Assembly (NCBI RefSeq): GCF_001718795.1
Contig: NZ_CP013435.1
Location: 1,922,001 to 1,986,000, forward strand
Origin: Burkholderia latens
GTDB taxonomy: Bacteria; Pseudomonadota; Gammaproteobacteria; Burkholderiales; Burkholderiaceae
DNA length: 64,000 nucleotides
Reading direction: 5' to 3'
A program made the translations under genes and the position numbers. This document shows, piece by piece, positions 17,632 to 26,844 of the stretch (position 1 is its first letter; every line of letters starts with the position of its first letter). Below the pieces are notes generated by a model. That model did no database searches. It was given only the letters and a program-made list of their open reading frames with translations, and was not told where the DNA came from.

Positions 17632-17738
17632 CGTTCGCGCGCAGGCGCCGCCTGCCCCGCCCTTGCGGCGTGCCGCCGCGACGCCCTACCGAACCGCGCC
17701 GCCCGAGCGGCGCCTTTCCATAACAACAGGAGAAGCAC

Positions 17739-18200
17739 GTGTCCGTCGAAGTTGACCGTCAAGTTCCCGATTTCACCGCAGCTGCCACGGGCGGCGACAT
17801 TTCGCTGTCCGACCTGAAGGGCAAGAAGCTCGTGCTGTATTTCTATCCGAAGGACAACACGCCGGGCTGCACGACCGAAGGCCTGCAGTTCCGCGATCTG
17901 TATCCGAAGTTCAAGAAGGCCGGCGCCGAAGTGATTGGCGTGTCGCGCGACAGCCTGCGCTCGCATGACAATTTCAAGGCGAAGCTCGAGCTGCCGTTTC
18001 CGCTGATTTCCGATGCCGACGAAGCGTTGTGCGCGCTGTTCGATGTCATCAAGATGAAGAAAATGTATGGCAAGGAAGTGCGCGGAATCGAACGTTCGAC
18101 GTTCCTGATCGACGCCGACGGCGTGCTTCGCCACGCATGGCGCGGCATCAAGGTACCCGGCCACGTGGACGACGTGCTTAAGGCTGTACAAGCGCTTTGA
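17739..18200 (+). CDS. bcp: Thiol peroxidase Bcp/PrxQ
   Basis: 153-residue peroxiredoxin of the Bcp/PrxQ class that reduces hydroperoxides in the cytoplasm. GTG start at 17739 behind a clear AGGAGA site. The peroxidatic cysteine is C44 in NTPGCTTEG. The resolving cysteine found five residues later in E. coli Bcp is absent (the chain reads TTEGLQF); the only other cysteine is C98 in EALCALF. The enzyme is therefore either 1-Cys or uses C98 as in the atypical PrxQ group. STFLIDADG near the C-terminus is the usual family ending. It is 107 bases past arnD and may be separately expressed. Confidence 0.93.
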   Translation: MSVEVDRQVPDFTAAATGGDISLSDLKGKKLVLYFYPKDNTPGCTTEGLQFRDLYPKFKKAGAEVIGVSRDSLRSHDNFKAKLELPFPLISDADEALCALFDVIKMKKMYGKEVRGIERSTFLIDADGVLRHAWRGIKVPGHVDDVLKAVQAL

Positions 18201-18315
18201 GGCGCGTTATATTGGGCCGCAATGAATGCCAGTTCGCCCCATATTTCTCGTAGCTGCGCCGGTGCCCGTTGCGATGCTTTCCGGCACCTGACGCGCATCA
18301 CGACGGTATCAGCCG

Positions 18316-18353
18316 AGCCGCATGTCCCGGTCCACGGGGCAGCGGCTTTTTTT
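18316..18353 (+). terminator. Intrinsic terminator downstream of bcp
   Basis: AGCCGC (18316-18321) pairs with GCGGCT (18342-18347), with an inner stem of TGTCCCG and CGGGGCA, followed by seven T residues. It lies 116 bases past the bcp stop in the 332-base bcp-phoH gap. That gap holds no recognisable gene otherwise. Confidence 0.8.
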
Positions 18354-18532
18354 ATGGACTGCGCGCCGGCTCTCGGTCCGGCCCTCACCTCGTCAAGGAG
18401 CTGACCGACACTTAGGCGAACCGGCTAGACGAAATTCCTGTGCGCCACCGCGCGCAAACTGCATGCGTCTACGTCACGCAGGATGCGATCAGCGGCGCAC
18501 TTCATGCGACACGATTCCTCCCGAGGGACACC

Positions 18533-20347
18533 ATGCCTTTGCCTACCCCCCCCAGCAAGCTCGGCAGCCTGCTGCCGCCCGATGAATACAAGGCGAAAGC
18601 GCGGCCCGCGAAAGCCGCGAAGAAATCCGCCGAAGGGGACGCATCCACAGCCGGCGACTTCGGCCCGGCGAGCGTGGCCCAACCGATGACCGAAGCCGCG
18701 AACACGGCCGCGCCGCTGCGCGCCGTCGCCTCGCCGGCACCGGAAGCCGCGGGCACGTCCGCACGCGGCCGCAAGACCAGACAAACCGCCGCGTTGCTGC
18801 AGCCGATCCCGGCGCCTGCCGAACCCGCAATGACCGCGCCCCCCGTCGTCGCGCGCAATGACAAGCCCGCCGCGAGCAAGCCGTCCGCCGCGACGCCTGC
18901 GCGCGACGCCGGCGCCGCGACGAAGTCGCGCAACCGCAAGCCGGCCGAAGCCGAACTGCAGAAGCTGTTCGTGCTCGACACGAACGTGCTGATGCACGAT
19001 CCGAGCAGCCTCTTCCGCTTCGAGGAACATGACGTCTATCTGCCGATGATGACGCTCGAGGAACTCGACAATCACAAGAAGGGGATGTCCGAAGTCGCGC
19101 GCAACGCGCGCCAGGTGAGCCGCACGCTCGACGCGCTGGTCGCTGACGGCGGCCCGATCTCGGCCGGCATTCCGCTGTCGCGCCTTGGCAGCCGCGAGGC
19201 GCTCGGCCGCTTGTACTTCCAGACGAAGCTGGCCGACATCGCGCCGGTCGAAGGCCTGCCCGAAGGCAAGGCCGACAACCAGATCCTCGGCGTCGTGCGC
19301 GCGCTGCAGCGCGACCGGCCGGACCGCCAGGTCGTGCTGGTGTCGAAAGACATCAACATGCGGATCAAGGCGCACGCGCTCGGCCTGCCCGCGGAAGACT
19401 ACTTCAACGACCAGGTACTCGAGGACAAGGACCTCCTCTACACGGGCGTGCGCGAACTCCCGCAGGACTTCTGGACCAAGCACGCGAAGGGGATGGAGAG
19501 CTGGCAGGACACGAAGACGGGCACGACGTACTACCGCGTGACGGGCCCGCTCGTCGCGTCGATGCTCGTCAACGAGTTCGTCTACCTCGAGCCGCAGAAC
19601 GGCGAACCGGCATTCCATGCGATCGTTCGCGAGCTGAACGGCAAGACGGCGCTGCTGCAGACGCTGCGTGACTACAGTCACCACAAGAACAACGTGTGGG
19701 GCATCACCGCGCGCAACCGCGAACAGAACTTCGCGCTGAACCTGCTGATGAACCCGGAAATCGACTTCGTCACGCTGCTCGGCCAGGCCGGCACCGGCAA
19801 GACGCTCGTCGCGCTCGCGGCCGGGCTCGCGCAGGTGCTTGACGACAAGCGCTACAACGAAATCATCGTGACGCGCGCGACCGTGCCCGTCGGCGAGGAC
19901 ATCGGCTTCCTGCCCGGCACCGAGGAAGAGAAGATGCAGCCGTGGATGGGCGCATTCGACGACAACCTCGAAGTGCTGCAAAAGACTGACGACGCCGCCG
20001 GCGAATGGGGGCGTGCGGCAACGCAGGAACTGATCCGTTCGCGCCTGAAGGTGAAGAGCATGAACTTCATGCGCGGCCGCACGTTCGTCGACAAGTACCT
20101 GATCATCGACGAAGCGCAAAACCTGACGCCCAAACAGATGAAGACGCTCGTGACGCGCGCGGGCCCGGGCACGAAGATAGTGTGCCTCGGCAACATCGCG
20201 CAGATCGATACGCCTTACCTGACCGAAGGCAGCTCGGGCCTGACGTACGTCGTCGACCGCTTCAAGGGCTGGGGCCACAGCGGCCACGTGACGCTCGCGC
20301 GCGGCGAACGCTCGCGGCTGGCCGACTACGCGTCGGACATCCTGTAA
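18533..20347 (+). CDS. PIN-PhoH fusion ATPase (PhoH2/YlaK type)
   Basis: 604 residues. ATG 18533 (MPLPTPPSKLGS) follows GAGGG. The first about 140 residues are a low-complexity Ala/Pro/Lys-rich head. A PIN nuclease-like domain then starts at LFVLDTNVLMHDP (about residue 145) and includes MTLEELDNHKKG. The C-terminal PhoH ATPase has Walker A GQAGTGKT near residue 417 and Walker B YLIIDEAQNLTPKQMK. PhoH2-type proteins act as RNA helicase/ribonucleases in other bacteria; the role here is inferred. It is a single gene between two terminators. Confidence 0.92.
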   Translation: MPLPTPPSKLGSLLPPDEYKAKARPAKAAKKSAEGDASTAGDFGPASVAQPMTEAANTAAPLRAVASPAPEAAGTSARGRKTRQTAALLQPIPAPAEPAMTAPPVVARNDKPAASKPSAATPARDAGAATKSRNRKPAEAELQKLFVLDTNVLMHDPSSLFRFEEHDVYLPMMTLEELDNHKKGMSEVARNARQVSRTLDALVADGGPISAGIPLSRLGSREALGRLYFQTKLADIAPVEGLPEGKADNQILGVVRALQRDRPDRQVVLVSKDINMRIKAHALGLPAEDYFNDQVLEDKDLLYTGVRELPQDFWTKHAKGMESWQDTKTGTTYYRVTGPLVASMLVNEFVYLEPQNGEPAFHAIVRELNGKTALLQTLRDYSHHKNNVWGITARNREQNFALNLLMNPEIDFVTLLGQAGTGKTLVALAAGLAQVLDDKRYNEIIVTRATVPVGEDIGFLPGTEEEKMQPWMGAFDDNLEVLQKTDDAAGEWGRAATQELIRSRLKVKSMNFMRGRTFVDKYLIIDEAQNLTPKQMKTLVTRAGPGTKIVCLGNIAQIDTPYLTEGSSGLTYVVDRFKGWGHSGHVTLARGERSRLADYASDIL

Positions 20348-20386
20348 CGCGCAGGCCCGGCCGGTCGGCCGGCTTTCGACGCCACG

Positions 20387-20417
20387 CGGCGCTCCGTTTC
20401 CGGAGCGCCGTTTTTAT
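20387..20417 (+). terminator. Intrinsic terminator after the PIN-PhoH gene
   Basis: A perfect 10-base stem, CGGCGCTCCG (20387-20396) and CGGAGCGCCG (20401-20410), with a TTTC loop and a TTTTTATTT tract. It begins 40 bases after the stop codon. Confidence 0.92.
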
Positions 20418-20582
20418 TTGGGGTCGAAGAAAAAGGTGATGCTGTGTCACGCAACAATGCAGTTTACGCGCGAAACTTCAAGTAAATTCTCAGGAATGGT
20501 TGCGTAAGCCCCGCCGGAACGTCTACCATCTGGTCTGTCTGTCGTCATACGATTCGCACGCGCCGCGCGCGTCCGCCTTGTC

Positions 20583-21674
20583 ATGCTTCGAATCTGGGTT
20601 CCCGTCGCCGTCGTTTCACTGCTTGCGGCCTGCTCCAGCGTGCCGCCGCAGTCGGCATCGCACACCTCCGGCACGAAGATCACGACACCGCGCGCGTTCC
20701 CCCCTCCAGCCAATTTCCCGAAGTTCGTCGACCACAGCGTCGGCCAGGAAGAAATCTCGATCCAGGCGATGAGCCTCGTCGGCGTCCCGTATCGCTGGGG
20801 CGGCAACACGCCGACCAGCGGCTTCGATTGCAGCGGGCTGGTGCGTTACGTGATCGGGCGCGCGGCCGACGTGAACCTGCCGCGCACGACCGCCGACATG
20901 AGCAGCCGCGGCGTATCGATCGAGCCCGACGAAATCGCGCCGGGCGACCTGATCTTCTTCAACACGACCGGGCGGCCGCATTCGCACGTCGGCATCTACG
21001 TCGGCAAGCTGCGCTTCGTCAACGCGCCGTCGACCGGCGGCACCGTGCGGCTCGACTATCTGACGAATCCGTACTGGGCGAAGCGCTTCGACGGCATTCG
21101 CCGCGTCGCGCCGCCACGCTCGACGCCGACACCGTTCGACGCCCCGACTTACGAGGCGAAGCGCGACGAGCCGCGCAATCCGTCTGCCGTTGCGGTTGCG
21201 CCCGCGGCGGCAGTCGTAGCCACCGCCGCCGCGGCGCGGCAGTCTGCCTATGTGCCGTCGCCGACAAGAGCGGCGCCGGCGCCGGTCACGCGGCCTGCGC
21301 CGGTCGTAACGGCTGCCGCAGCCGCGCCTTCGGCACCGGCCGCCGATGCGTACGAACCGCCGCCGCGGATGCAGGCAGCGTTGCAGCAGCCCGCATCGGA
21401 AAATGACGCGCTGCCCGCAATAACGACCAATACAGCCTCGGCTGCCGCTACGGAAGTCGGCACGCCGATTCCGACGACGGCGCTGACGGCCGCCGAGGCT
21501 GCGGCCTTCGATGCCGAACCGCCGGCAGCCGCCACGCCTGCGCCTGCGCCTGCGCGCAGTATCGAGCCGCCGCCGGTGCGGGTATTGCGTGCGTCGACGC
21601 AATCCGCGCCCGCCAGCCCGCACACCGGCACGGCAGACGATCCGATCGCGCGGTTCGCGAACGGCAGTTACTGA
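20583..21674 (+). CDS. NlpC/P60 cell-wall peptidase lipoprotein
   Basis: 363 residues. A lipoprotein signal ends in LLAAC with lipidated C17. The NlpC/P60 domain spans about residues 52-165. Catalytic C83 lies in SGFDCSGLVRYV and H135 in HSHVGIYVG; LVGVPYRWGG precedes them. These enzymes cut the peptide part of peptidoglycan in the periplasm. After residue 170 the protein becomes a long Ala/Pro/Thr-rich tail of nearly 200 residues with no recognised fold, far longer than in E. coli Spr/MepS. The tail may span the cell wall or be disordered. Confidence 0.9.
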   Translation: MLRIWVPVAVVSLLAACSSVPPQSASHTSGTKITTPRAFPPPANFPKFVDHSVGQEEISIQAMSLVGVPYRWGGNTPTSGFDCSGLVRYVIGRAADVNLPRTTADMSSRGVSIEPDEIAPGDLIFFNTTGRPHSHVGIYVGKLRFVNAPSTGGTVRLDYLTNPYWAKRFDGIRRVAPPRSTPTPFDAPTYEAKRDEPRNPSAVAVAPAAAVVATAAAARQSAYVPSPTRAAPAPVTRPAPVVTAAAAAPSAPAADAYEPPPRMQAALQQPASENDALPAITTNTASAAATEVGTPIPTTALTAAEAAAFDAEPPAAATPAPAPARSIEPPPVRVLRASTQSAPASPHTGTADDPIARFANGSY

Positions 21675-21743
21675 CCGGTCATCCGATCCGAATCCCGGCC
21701 GTCACGACGTCGACGGCATTTGCCGCCCTGCTTCCGCCGAACC

Positions 21744-21785
21744 GCAAAAGAAAATGCGCCGCAGCCTTTCGGCGTGCGGCGCATT
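21744..21785 (-). terminator. Terminator after pit
   Basis: Arms AATGCGCCGC (21753-21762) and GCGGCGCATT (21776-21785). Read on the minus strand the stem runs into TTCTTTT. It sits 26 bases past the pit stop and also faces the convergent NlpC gene. Confidence 0.82.
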
Positions 21786-21811
21786 GCGTATCGTTCGGAC
21801 CGTGCCGGCGG

Positions 21812-22822
21812 TCAGAAAATCTGGCGCCCGATCCACCATCCACCGGCCGCGAACAGCGCAGCCGCCGGCAGCGTCAGCACCCATGCCCACACGATATTGC
21901 CGGCGACGCCCCAGCGCACGGCCGACAGCTTCTGCGTCGCGCCGACGCCGACGATCGCGCCGGTGATCGTATGGGTGGTCGACACGGGAATGCCAAGGAA
22001 CGACGCGATGAAAAGCGTGATCGCGCCACCGCTTTCCGCGCAGAAACCGCCGACCGGCTTCAGCTTCGTGATCTTCTGCCCCATCGTGCGGACGATGCGC
22101 CAGCCGCCGAACAGCGTGCCGAGCCCCATCGACAGGTAGCACGCGCCGATCACCCACGCGGGCGGCGCATCGGCCGTTGCCGACGCGTAGCCCGACGCGA
22201 TCAGCAGCATCCAGATGATGCCGATCGTCTTCTGCGCGTCGTTGCCGCCGTGGCCGAGGCTGTACAGGCCGGCCGACAGCAGCTGAAGCCGGCGGAAGCG
22301 CCGGTCGACCTTGCTGGGCGCGGTACGGAAATACAGCCACGACACGCCGAGCATGAACAGCGAACCGAGGATGAAGCCGAGCAGCGGCGAGATGAAGATG
22401 AACGCGATCGTCTTGAGCAGACCATCGATGTTGAGTGCGCTCCAGCCGGACTTCGCAAGCGCCGCGCCGACGAGGCCGCCGATCAGCGCGTGCGACGAGC
22501 TCGACGGGATCCCGTAGTACCAGGTGATCACGTTCCACCCGATCGCGCCGACGAGCGCGCCGAACACGACGTAGTGGTCGACGATCTCCGGATCGATCGT
22601 GCCTTTACCGACGGTCTGCGCGACCTTCAGGTGGAAGATGAAGTACGCGATGACGTTGAACGCGGCCGCGAACACGACGGCCTGCTGCGGCTTCAGCACC
22701 CCGGTGGACACGACGGTGGCGATCGAGTTCGCCGCGTCGTGGAAGCCGTTCATGAAGTCGAATACGAGCGCGACGAGCACCAGCGTCGCGACCATCCATA
22801 GGGCGAGTTGTATCGAATGCAT
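21812..22822 (-). CDS. pit: Low-affinity inorganic phosphate transporter Pit
   Basis: 336-residue PiT-family permease with about ten hydrophobic segments. Two copies of the family signature are visible: DFMNGFHDAANSIATVV near residue 24 and GHGGNDAQKTIGII near 210. It takes up phosphate as a metal-phosphate complex at the inner membrane by proton symport. Its start is 10 bases downstream of the DUF47 gene, the usual DUF47-pit pair. A terminator follows. Confidence 0.95.
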   Translation of the reverse strand: MHSIQLALWMVATLVLVALVFDFMNGFHDAANSIATVVSTGVLKPQQAVVFAAAFNVIAYFIFHLKVAQTVGKGTIDPEIVDHYVVFGALVGAIGWNVITWYYGIPSSSSHALIGGLVGAALAKSGWSALNIDGLLKTIAFIFISPLLGFILGSLFMLGVSWLYFRTAPSKVDRRFRRLQLLSAGLYSLGHGGNDAQKTIGIIWMLLIASGYASATADAPPAWVIGACYLSMGLGTLFGGWRIVRTMGQKITKLKPVGGFCAESGGAITLFIASFLGIPVSTTHTITGAIVGVGATQKLSAVRWGVAGNIVWAWVLTLPAAALFAAGGWWIGRQIF

Positions 22823-22832
22823 CGTGGTCCGC

Positions 22833-23459
22833 TCAGGCGTTTTCCAGCACGATGCCTTCGATGATGTTCGCGACGTCCTCGCACTTGTCGGTGATCTCTT
22901 CGAGCAACTCGTAGATCGCCTTCAGCTTGATGAGCGTCTTCACGTCGTCCTCTTCGCGGAACAGCTTCGACATCGCCGCGCGCAGCACGCGATCGGCCTC
23001 CGACTCCCAGCGGTCGATCTCCTCGCACTGCTTCAGAATCTGCGCGGACTGCTTCATGTCCGACAGCAGCGCGACCGCCTGCTGGACGTGTTGCGCCGAC
23101 TGCGTGACGATGTGCGCGAGCTGGCTCGCCTCCGACGTGACCGACTGCACGTCGTACAGCGACACGGCCGTCGCGACGTCTTCCATCAGGTCGAGGATGT
23201 CGTCCATCGTCGTGATCAGCTTGTGGATTTCGTCGCGATCGAGCGGCGTGATGAACGTCTTGTGCAGCAGATCGATCGCTTCATGCGTGAGCTTGTCAGC
23301 GGCCTTCTCGGCGATTTGCACGTTTTGCTTGTGAATCTCGGCGTCGGCGAGATTGTCGATTAGCAGTTCGAGCTCGCGGCCACCGGAAACGATGTGCTTC
23401 GCGTGCGCGTTGAAGAGTTCAAAGAACTTGCCCTCCGTGGGCATGAATCGACCGAACAT
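22833..23459 (-). CDS. DUF47 PhoU-like Pit accessory protein
   Basis: 208 residues, all-helical DUF47/PhoU_div family. It starts MFGRFMPTEGKFFELFNAHA, a standard family start, and contains DEIHKLITTMDDILDLMEDV, the expected metal-binding acidic helix, and LKAIYELLEEITDKCEDV. Members are thought to regulate the adjacent Pit transporter. The pairing with pit supports this; the mechanism is not evident from sequence. Confidence 0.92.
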   Translation of the reverse strand: MFGRFMPTEGKFFELFNAHAKHIVSGGRELELLIDNLADAEIHKQNVQIAEKAADKLTHEAIDLLHKTFITPLDRDEIHKLITTMDDILDLMEDVATAVSLYDVQSVTSEASQLAHIVTQSAQHVQQAVALLSDMKQSAQILKQCEEIDRWESEADRVLRAAMSKLFREEDDVKTLIKLKAIYELLEEITDKCEDVANIIEGIVLENA

Positions 23460-23605
23460 GGGATTCCTGAGAGATTGTCAAACGACTGTCACGAAAACGG
23501 GCGACATTGTACCGTTTTCGGTTGCGACGCGACGCGCGCATATGCGCGCGCCGGGATTGGATACAACGCTTGGTGAAATAACGGTTTACATCCGGCGAAG
23601 AACTG

Positions 23606-24988
23606 TTACTCGCCGTAGAAGTTCTGCGCCCCCGCAAAATTGTCGAACTTCGTGTATTGGCCCAGGAACGTGAGCCGAACGGGCCCGATCGGACCGTTAC
23701 GCTGCTTGCCGATGATGATCTCGGCCGTCCCCTTGTCCGGGCTGTCGGGATTGTAAACTTCGTCGCGGTAAATGAACAGGATCACGTCCGCGTCCTGTTC
23801 GATTGCGCCCGACTCGCGCAAATCCGACATCACCGGGCGCTTGTTCGGCCGCTGTTCGAGACCGCGGTTCAGCTGCGACAGCGCGATCACCGGTACGTCC
23901 AGCTCCTTCGCGAGGCTCTTCAGCGATCGCGAGATCTCCGAGATTTCGGTCGCGCGGTTCTCGCCCTGCGACGAACCCGACATCAGCTGCAGGTAGTCGA
24001 CGATGATCAGGCCGAGCTTGCCGCATTGACGCGCAAGGCGTCGCGCGCGGGAGCGCAGTTCCATCGGATTCAGGCCGCCCGTCTCGTCGATGAAAAGTTG
24101 CGCCTCGCTCATCTTTTGCACCGCGTGCGTGAGCTTCGGCCAGTCCTCGTCGGTCAGCCGGCCGGTACGCATCCGGTGCTGGTCGAGCCGGCCGATCGAG
24201 CCGAGCATACGCATCACGAGCTGGGTGCCCGGCATTTCCATCGAGAACACCGCGACCGGCAGCCCGTACTCGACTGCGACGTATTCGCCGATGTTCATCG
24301 AGAAGGCCGTCTTACCCATCGACGGTCTGCCCGCCACGATGATCAGCTCTCCGCCGTGCATCCCGGACGTCATCCGGTCGAGGTCGACGAAGCCCGTCGG
24401 CGTGCCGGTAACGTCGCTCGGGTTCGCGGTGTGATACAGCGTGTCGATCCGCTCGACGACCTGCGTGAGCAGCGGGCCGATTTCCAGAAAACCCTGGTTG
24501 CCGCGCGCGCCCTCTTCGGCGATCGAGAACACCTTCGACTCGGCCTCGTCGAGCAGTTGACGGACTTCCTTGCCCTGCGGATTGAACGCGTCGGCCGAGA
24601 TTTCGTCGGCGACCGATACGAGCCGGCGCAGCACCGCGCGGTCGCGCACGATCTCCGCATAGCGGCGGATGTTCGCGGCGCTGGGCGTGTTCTGCGCGAG
24701 CGCGTTCAGGTACGCGAGGCCGCCGACGTCGTCGGCCTTGCCGGACGTGGTCAACGCTTCGTACACGGTCACGACGTCGGCCGGGCGCGTCGACGCAATG
24801 AGCCGGCCGATGTGCTCGTAGATGATCCGGTGGTCGTACCGATAGAAATCGCTCTGCGACAGGAAGTCGGCAATCCGGTCCCATGCCGCGTTGTCGAGCA
24901 ACAGGCCGCCGAGCACCGACTGCTCGGCTTCCACCGAATGCGGCGGGACTTTCAGCGATTCGATTTGAGGATCTTGCGGCGCGTTCAT
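23606..24988 (-). CDS. dnaB: Replicative DNA helicase DnaB
   Basis: 460 residues. The N-terminal domain (PPHSVEAEQSVLGGLLLD) contacts primase; the RecA-like domain begins near residue 185. Walker A is GRPSMGKT, with lysine near residue 226; LIIVDYLQLMSG is Walker B and RGLEQRPNKRPVMSDLRESG the loop region with the arginine finger. It unwinds DNA ahead of the fork as a hexamer. It lies 140 bases downstream of rplI, with the ribosomal operon terminator between, so it needs its own promoter. Confidence 0.98.
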   Translation of the reverse strand: MNAPQDPQIESLKVPPHSVEAEQSVLGGLLLDNAAWDRIADFLSQSDFYRYDHRIIYEHIGRLIASTRPADVVTVYEALTTSGKADDVGGLAYLNALAQNTPSAANIRRYAEIVRDRAVLRRLVSVADEISADAFNPQGKEVRQLLDEAESKVFSIAEEGARGNQGFLEIGPLLTQVVERIDTLYHTANPSDVTGTPTGFVDLDRMTSGMHGGELIIVAGRPSMGKTAFSMNIGEYVAVEYGLPVAVFSMEMPGTQLVMRMLGSIGRLDQHRMRTGRLTDEDWPKLTHAVQKMSEAQLFIDETGGLNPMELRSRARRLARQCGKLGLIIVDYLQLMSGSSQGENRATEISEISRSLKSLAKELDVPVIALSQLNRGLEQRPNKRPVMSDLRESGAIEQDADVILFIYRDEVYNPDSPDKGTAEIIIGKQRNGPIGPVRLTFLGQYTKFDNFAGAQNFYGE

Positions 24989-25050
24989 GGGTTGGGATTA
25001 TCGCGAATTACACTGGACGACGCCATACCGGCCGCCGACGGACAGGCAAT

Positions 25051-25086
25051 AAAAAAAGGCAGGCCCCGGTTGCCCGGGCGCCTGCC
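25051..25086 (-). terminator. Terminator of the rpsF-priB-rpsR-rplI operon
   Basis: On the minus strand GGCAGG (paired 25081-25086 with 25058-25063) encloses CCCGG-TTGC-CCGGG and is followed by seven T residues (25057-25051). It starts 42 bases after the rplI stop. Confidence 0.9.
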
Positions 25087-25128
25087 CTTGTCCGGACGGC
25101 GGAAGCCGCCCGGCAAGCTTGCGTACGC

Positions 25129-25581
25129 TTACGCGTGGTCGCCGATCACGTTGATCGTGACGTCGACGACGACGTCCGTGTGCAGCGCGATCTGGACGAC
25201 GTGCTCGCCGATCATCTTCAGCGGGCCTTCCGGCATGCGAACTTGCAGCTTCTCGACTTCGAAACCCGCCTTCTTCAGCAGTTCCGCGACGTCGCCGTTC
25301 GTGACCGAGCCGAACAGACGGCCGTCGACGCCCGACTTCTGCGTGACTTCGAACGTCTGGCCGTTCAGCTTTTCGCCGACTGCCTGCGCTGCTGCCAGCT
25401 TTTCAGCGGCGATCTTTTCGAGTTCGGCACGGCGAACTTCGAATTCGGCGATCGCTTCCTTCGTTGCACGGCGAGCCTTGCGGTTCGGGATCAGGAAGTT
25501 GCGAGCGTAACCGTCCTTGACCTTGACGATATCGCCGAGGTTGCCCAGATTGGCGACTTTTTCCAACAGAATGATTTGCAT
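25129..25581 (-). CDS. rplI: 50S ribosomal protein L9
   Basis: 150 residues, standard length. The N-terminal RNA-binding domain reads [19 protein letters not shown] with [13 protein letters not shown], followed by the long central helix rich in Glu, Lys and Ala, and the C-terminal domain with [18 protein letters not shown]. It binds 23S rRNA near the L1 stalk. It is last in the rpsF operon, 27 bases after rpsR. Confidence 0.98.
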   Translation of the reverse strand: MQIILLEKVANLGNLGDIVKVKDGYARNFLIPNRKARRATKEAIAEFEVRRAELEKIAAEKLAAAQAVGEKLNGQTFEVTQKSGVDGRLFGSVTNGDVAELLKKAGFEVEKLQVRMPEGPLKMIGEHVVQIALHTDVVVDVTINVIGDHA

Positions 25582-25608
25582 TCGAATTCTCCTTATTGCG
25601 TCGCCTGA

Positions 25609-25884
25609 TTACGCCTTGTGCTGATCGGTGTACGGCAGCAGCGCGAGGAAACGCGCACGCTTGATTGCCGTATCCAGCTGACGCTGATAGTGCGCCTTCG
25701 TACCCGTCAGACGAGCCGGCGTGATCTTGCCGTTTTCGCCGATGAAGTCCTTCAGCGTTTCCGTGTCCTTGTAGTCGATCTGCTCGACGCCTGCAGCCGT
25801 GAAGCGGCAGAACTTCTTGCGCTTGAAGAGCGGGTTTTGTTGCTGACGACGCTTGTCGAATTTCTTACCAGTCGGGCGGGGCAT
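25609..25884 (-). CDS. rpsR: 30S ribosomal protein S18
   Basis: 91 residues from ATG 25884 ([16 protein letters not shown]); the frame is open further upstream only across priB. The core [18 protein letters not shown] and [15 protein letters not shown] are standard S18. A cysteine in RKKFCRF is retained. S18 binds 16S rRNA as a heterodimer with S6, whose gene starts the operon. Confidence 0.98.
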
Positions 25885-25888
25885 GATT

Positions 25889-26188
25889 TCAGTCCTTTCC
25901 AATGTCCTGCATTGCTGTGATGTGAAACACCAAGGTTCTTGCGTTGCGGCTTTTCTTCGCCAGGAAGCCCGTGAACAGCGTCTCGACGCCCATTTCACGG
26001 CTCTCCAGCCTGCCGCTCGCCTCACCGGCCGCCACCGCCTCGATCGTCATTTCGACCTGACGGGGAATGCCTGCTTCGACGACTTCCGTGCGGTGATGCA
26101 ACGTGGCGCTTGCGATCGGAACACCTGCCGGCGTATATCGCACCGGTGCGCGTTCGACGACGCTCGCCGTCAATTGCAACCTGTTCAC
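25889..26188 (-). CDS. priB: Primosomal replication protein PriB
   Basis: 99 residues, single OB fold related to SSB. GTG start at 26188 (read [15 protein letters not shown]). [19 protein letters not shown] and the ending [14 protein letters not shown] match PriB. It helps PriA and DnaT reload DnaB at stalled forks. It sits four bases before rpsR, the usual beta- and gamma-proteobacterial position, within about 1 kb of dnaB. Confidence 0.94.
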
Positions 26189-26228
26189 GTGAGTGGCGCG
26201 TTCCTTGGTGGCTTAATACGTGACGAAC

Positions 26229-26603
26229 TTAAGCCTGCGCTTCGGTCGGCTGAGCTGCAGCCGCCTTCTTGGCTTCTTCGCGCTGAACTTCCTTCATCAT
26301 CGGCGACGGGCCGGTTTCGGCCTTCTTCATCTTGACGATGAGGTGGCGCAGCACGGCGTCGTTGAACTTGAACGCGTGTTCGAGTTCGTCGAGCGTCGTC
26401 TGGTCGCACTCGATGTTCATGCAGACGTAGTGAGCCTTCGCGAGTTTCTCGATCATGTAGGCCAGTTGGCGACGGCCCCAGTCTTCGACACGGTGGATCT
26501 GGCCGCCGTGCGTCGTGATCGTGGTCTTGTAACGCTCGATCATCGCGGGCACTTGCTCGCTTTGATCGGGGTGCACGATGAATACGATTTCGTAATGACG
26601 CAT
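26229..26603 (-). CDS. rpsF: 30S ribosomal protein S6
   Basis: 124 residues starting [18 protein letters not shown], with the family core [22 protein letters not shown]. The C-terminal Lys/Glu/Ala tail resembles the region glutamylated in E. coli S6 but lacks a terminal Glu-Glu. It opens the rpsF-priB-rpsR-rplI operon. A sigma70-type promoter and a candidate S6:S18-binding leader precede it. Confidence 0.98.
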   Translation of the reverse strand: MRHYEIVFIVHPDQSEQVPAMIERYKTTITTHGGQIHRVEDWGRRQLAYMIEKLAKAHYVCMNIECDQTTLDELEHAFKFNDAVLRHLIVKMKKAETGPSPMMKEVQREEAKKAAAAQPTEAQA

Positions 26604-26625
26604 TACACACTCCTTGTGGATAGAA

Positions 26626-26653
26626 GCCACCCGGGCGTCTGAACCGGTGTGGC
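26626..26653 (-). promoter_or_regulatory. Candidate S6:S18-binding leader hairpin of rpsF mRNA
   Basis: In the rpsF 5' leader, GCCAC and GTGGC (complements of 26649-26653 and 26626-26630) close a stem. It contains unpaired ACCGG and CCCGG stretches, resembling the published S6:S18 autoregulatory motif with its CCG element. It lies 23 bases ahead of the start codon. Position and shape are suggestive, not proof. Confidence 0.45.
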
Positions 26654-26669
26654 AAGTGAGAAGCCGAAG

Positions 26670-26698
26670 ATTCTAACCCGGATACGGGGCGCGCGCAA
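26670..26698 (-). promoter_or_regulatory. Predicted sigma70 promoter of the rpsF operon
   Basis: On the minus strand TTGCGC (complement of 26693-26698) and TAGAAT (complement of 26670-26675) are spaced by exactly 17 bases. Transcription would start about 60 bases upstream of the rpsF ATG and include the leader hairpin. Confidence 0.65.
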
Positions 26699-26844
26699 CA
26701 ACGATCGACGATTCTCAACCGGATTCGGCCATGTTTTCAAAGACTTGACGGCGCCCGGGGCGACCTCGGCAATGCGAGCGTCCGCGCGGGAATCAGGGAC
26801 GGAGCAGCGAGCGCGGCTCCGGACTCGCGCGCTGCGGGTTGAGC

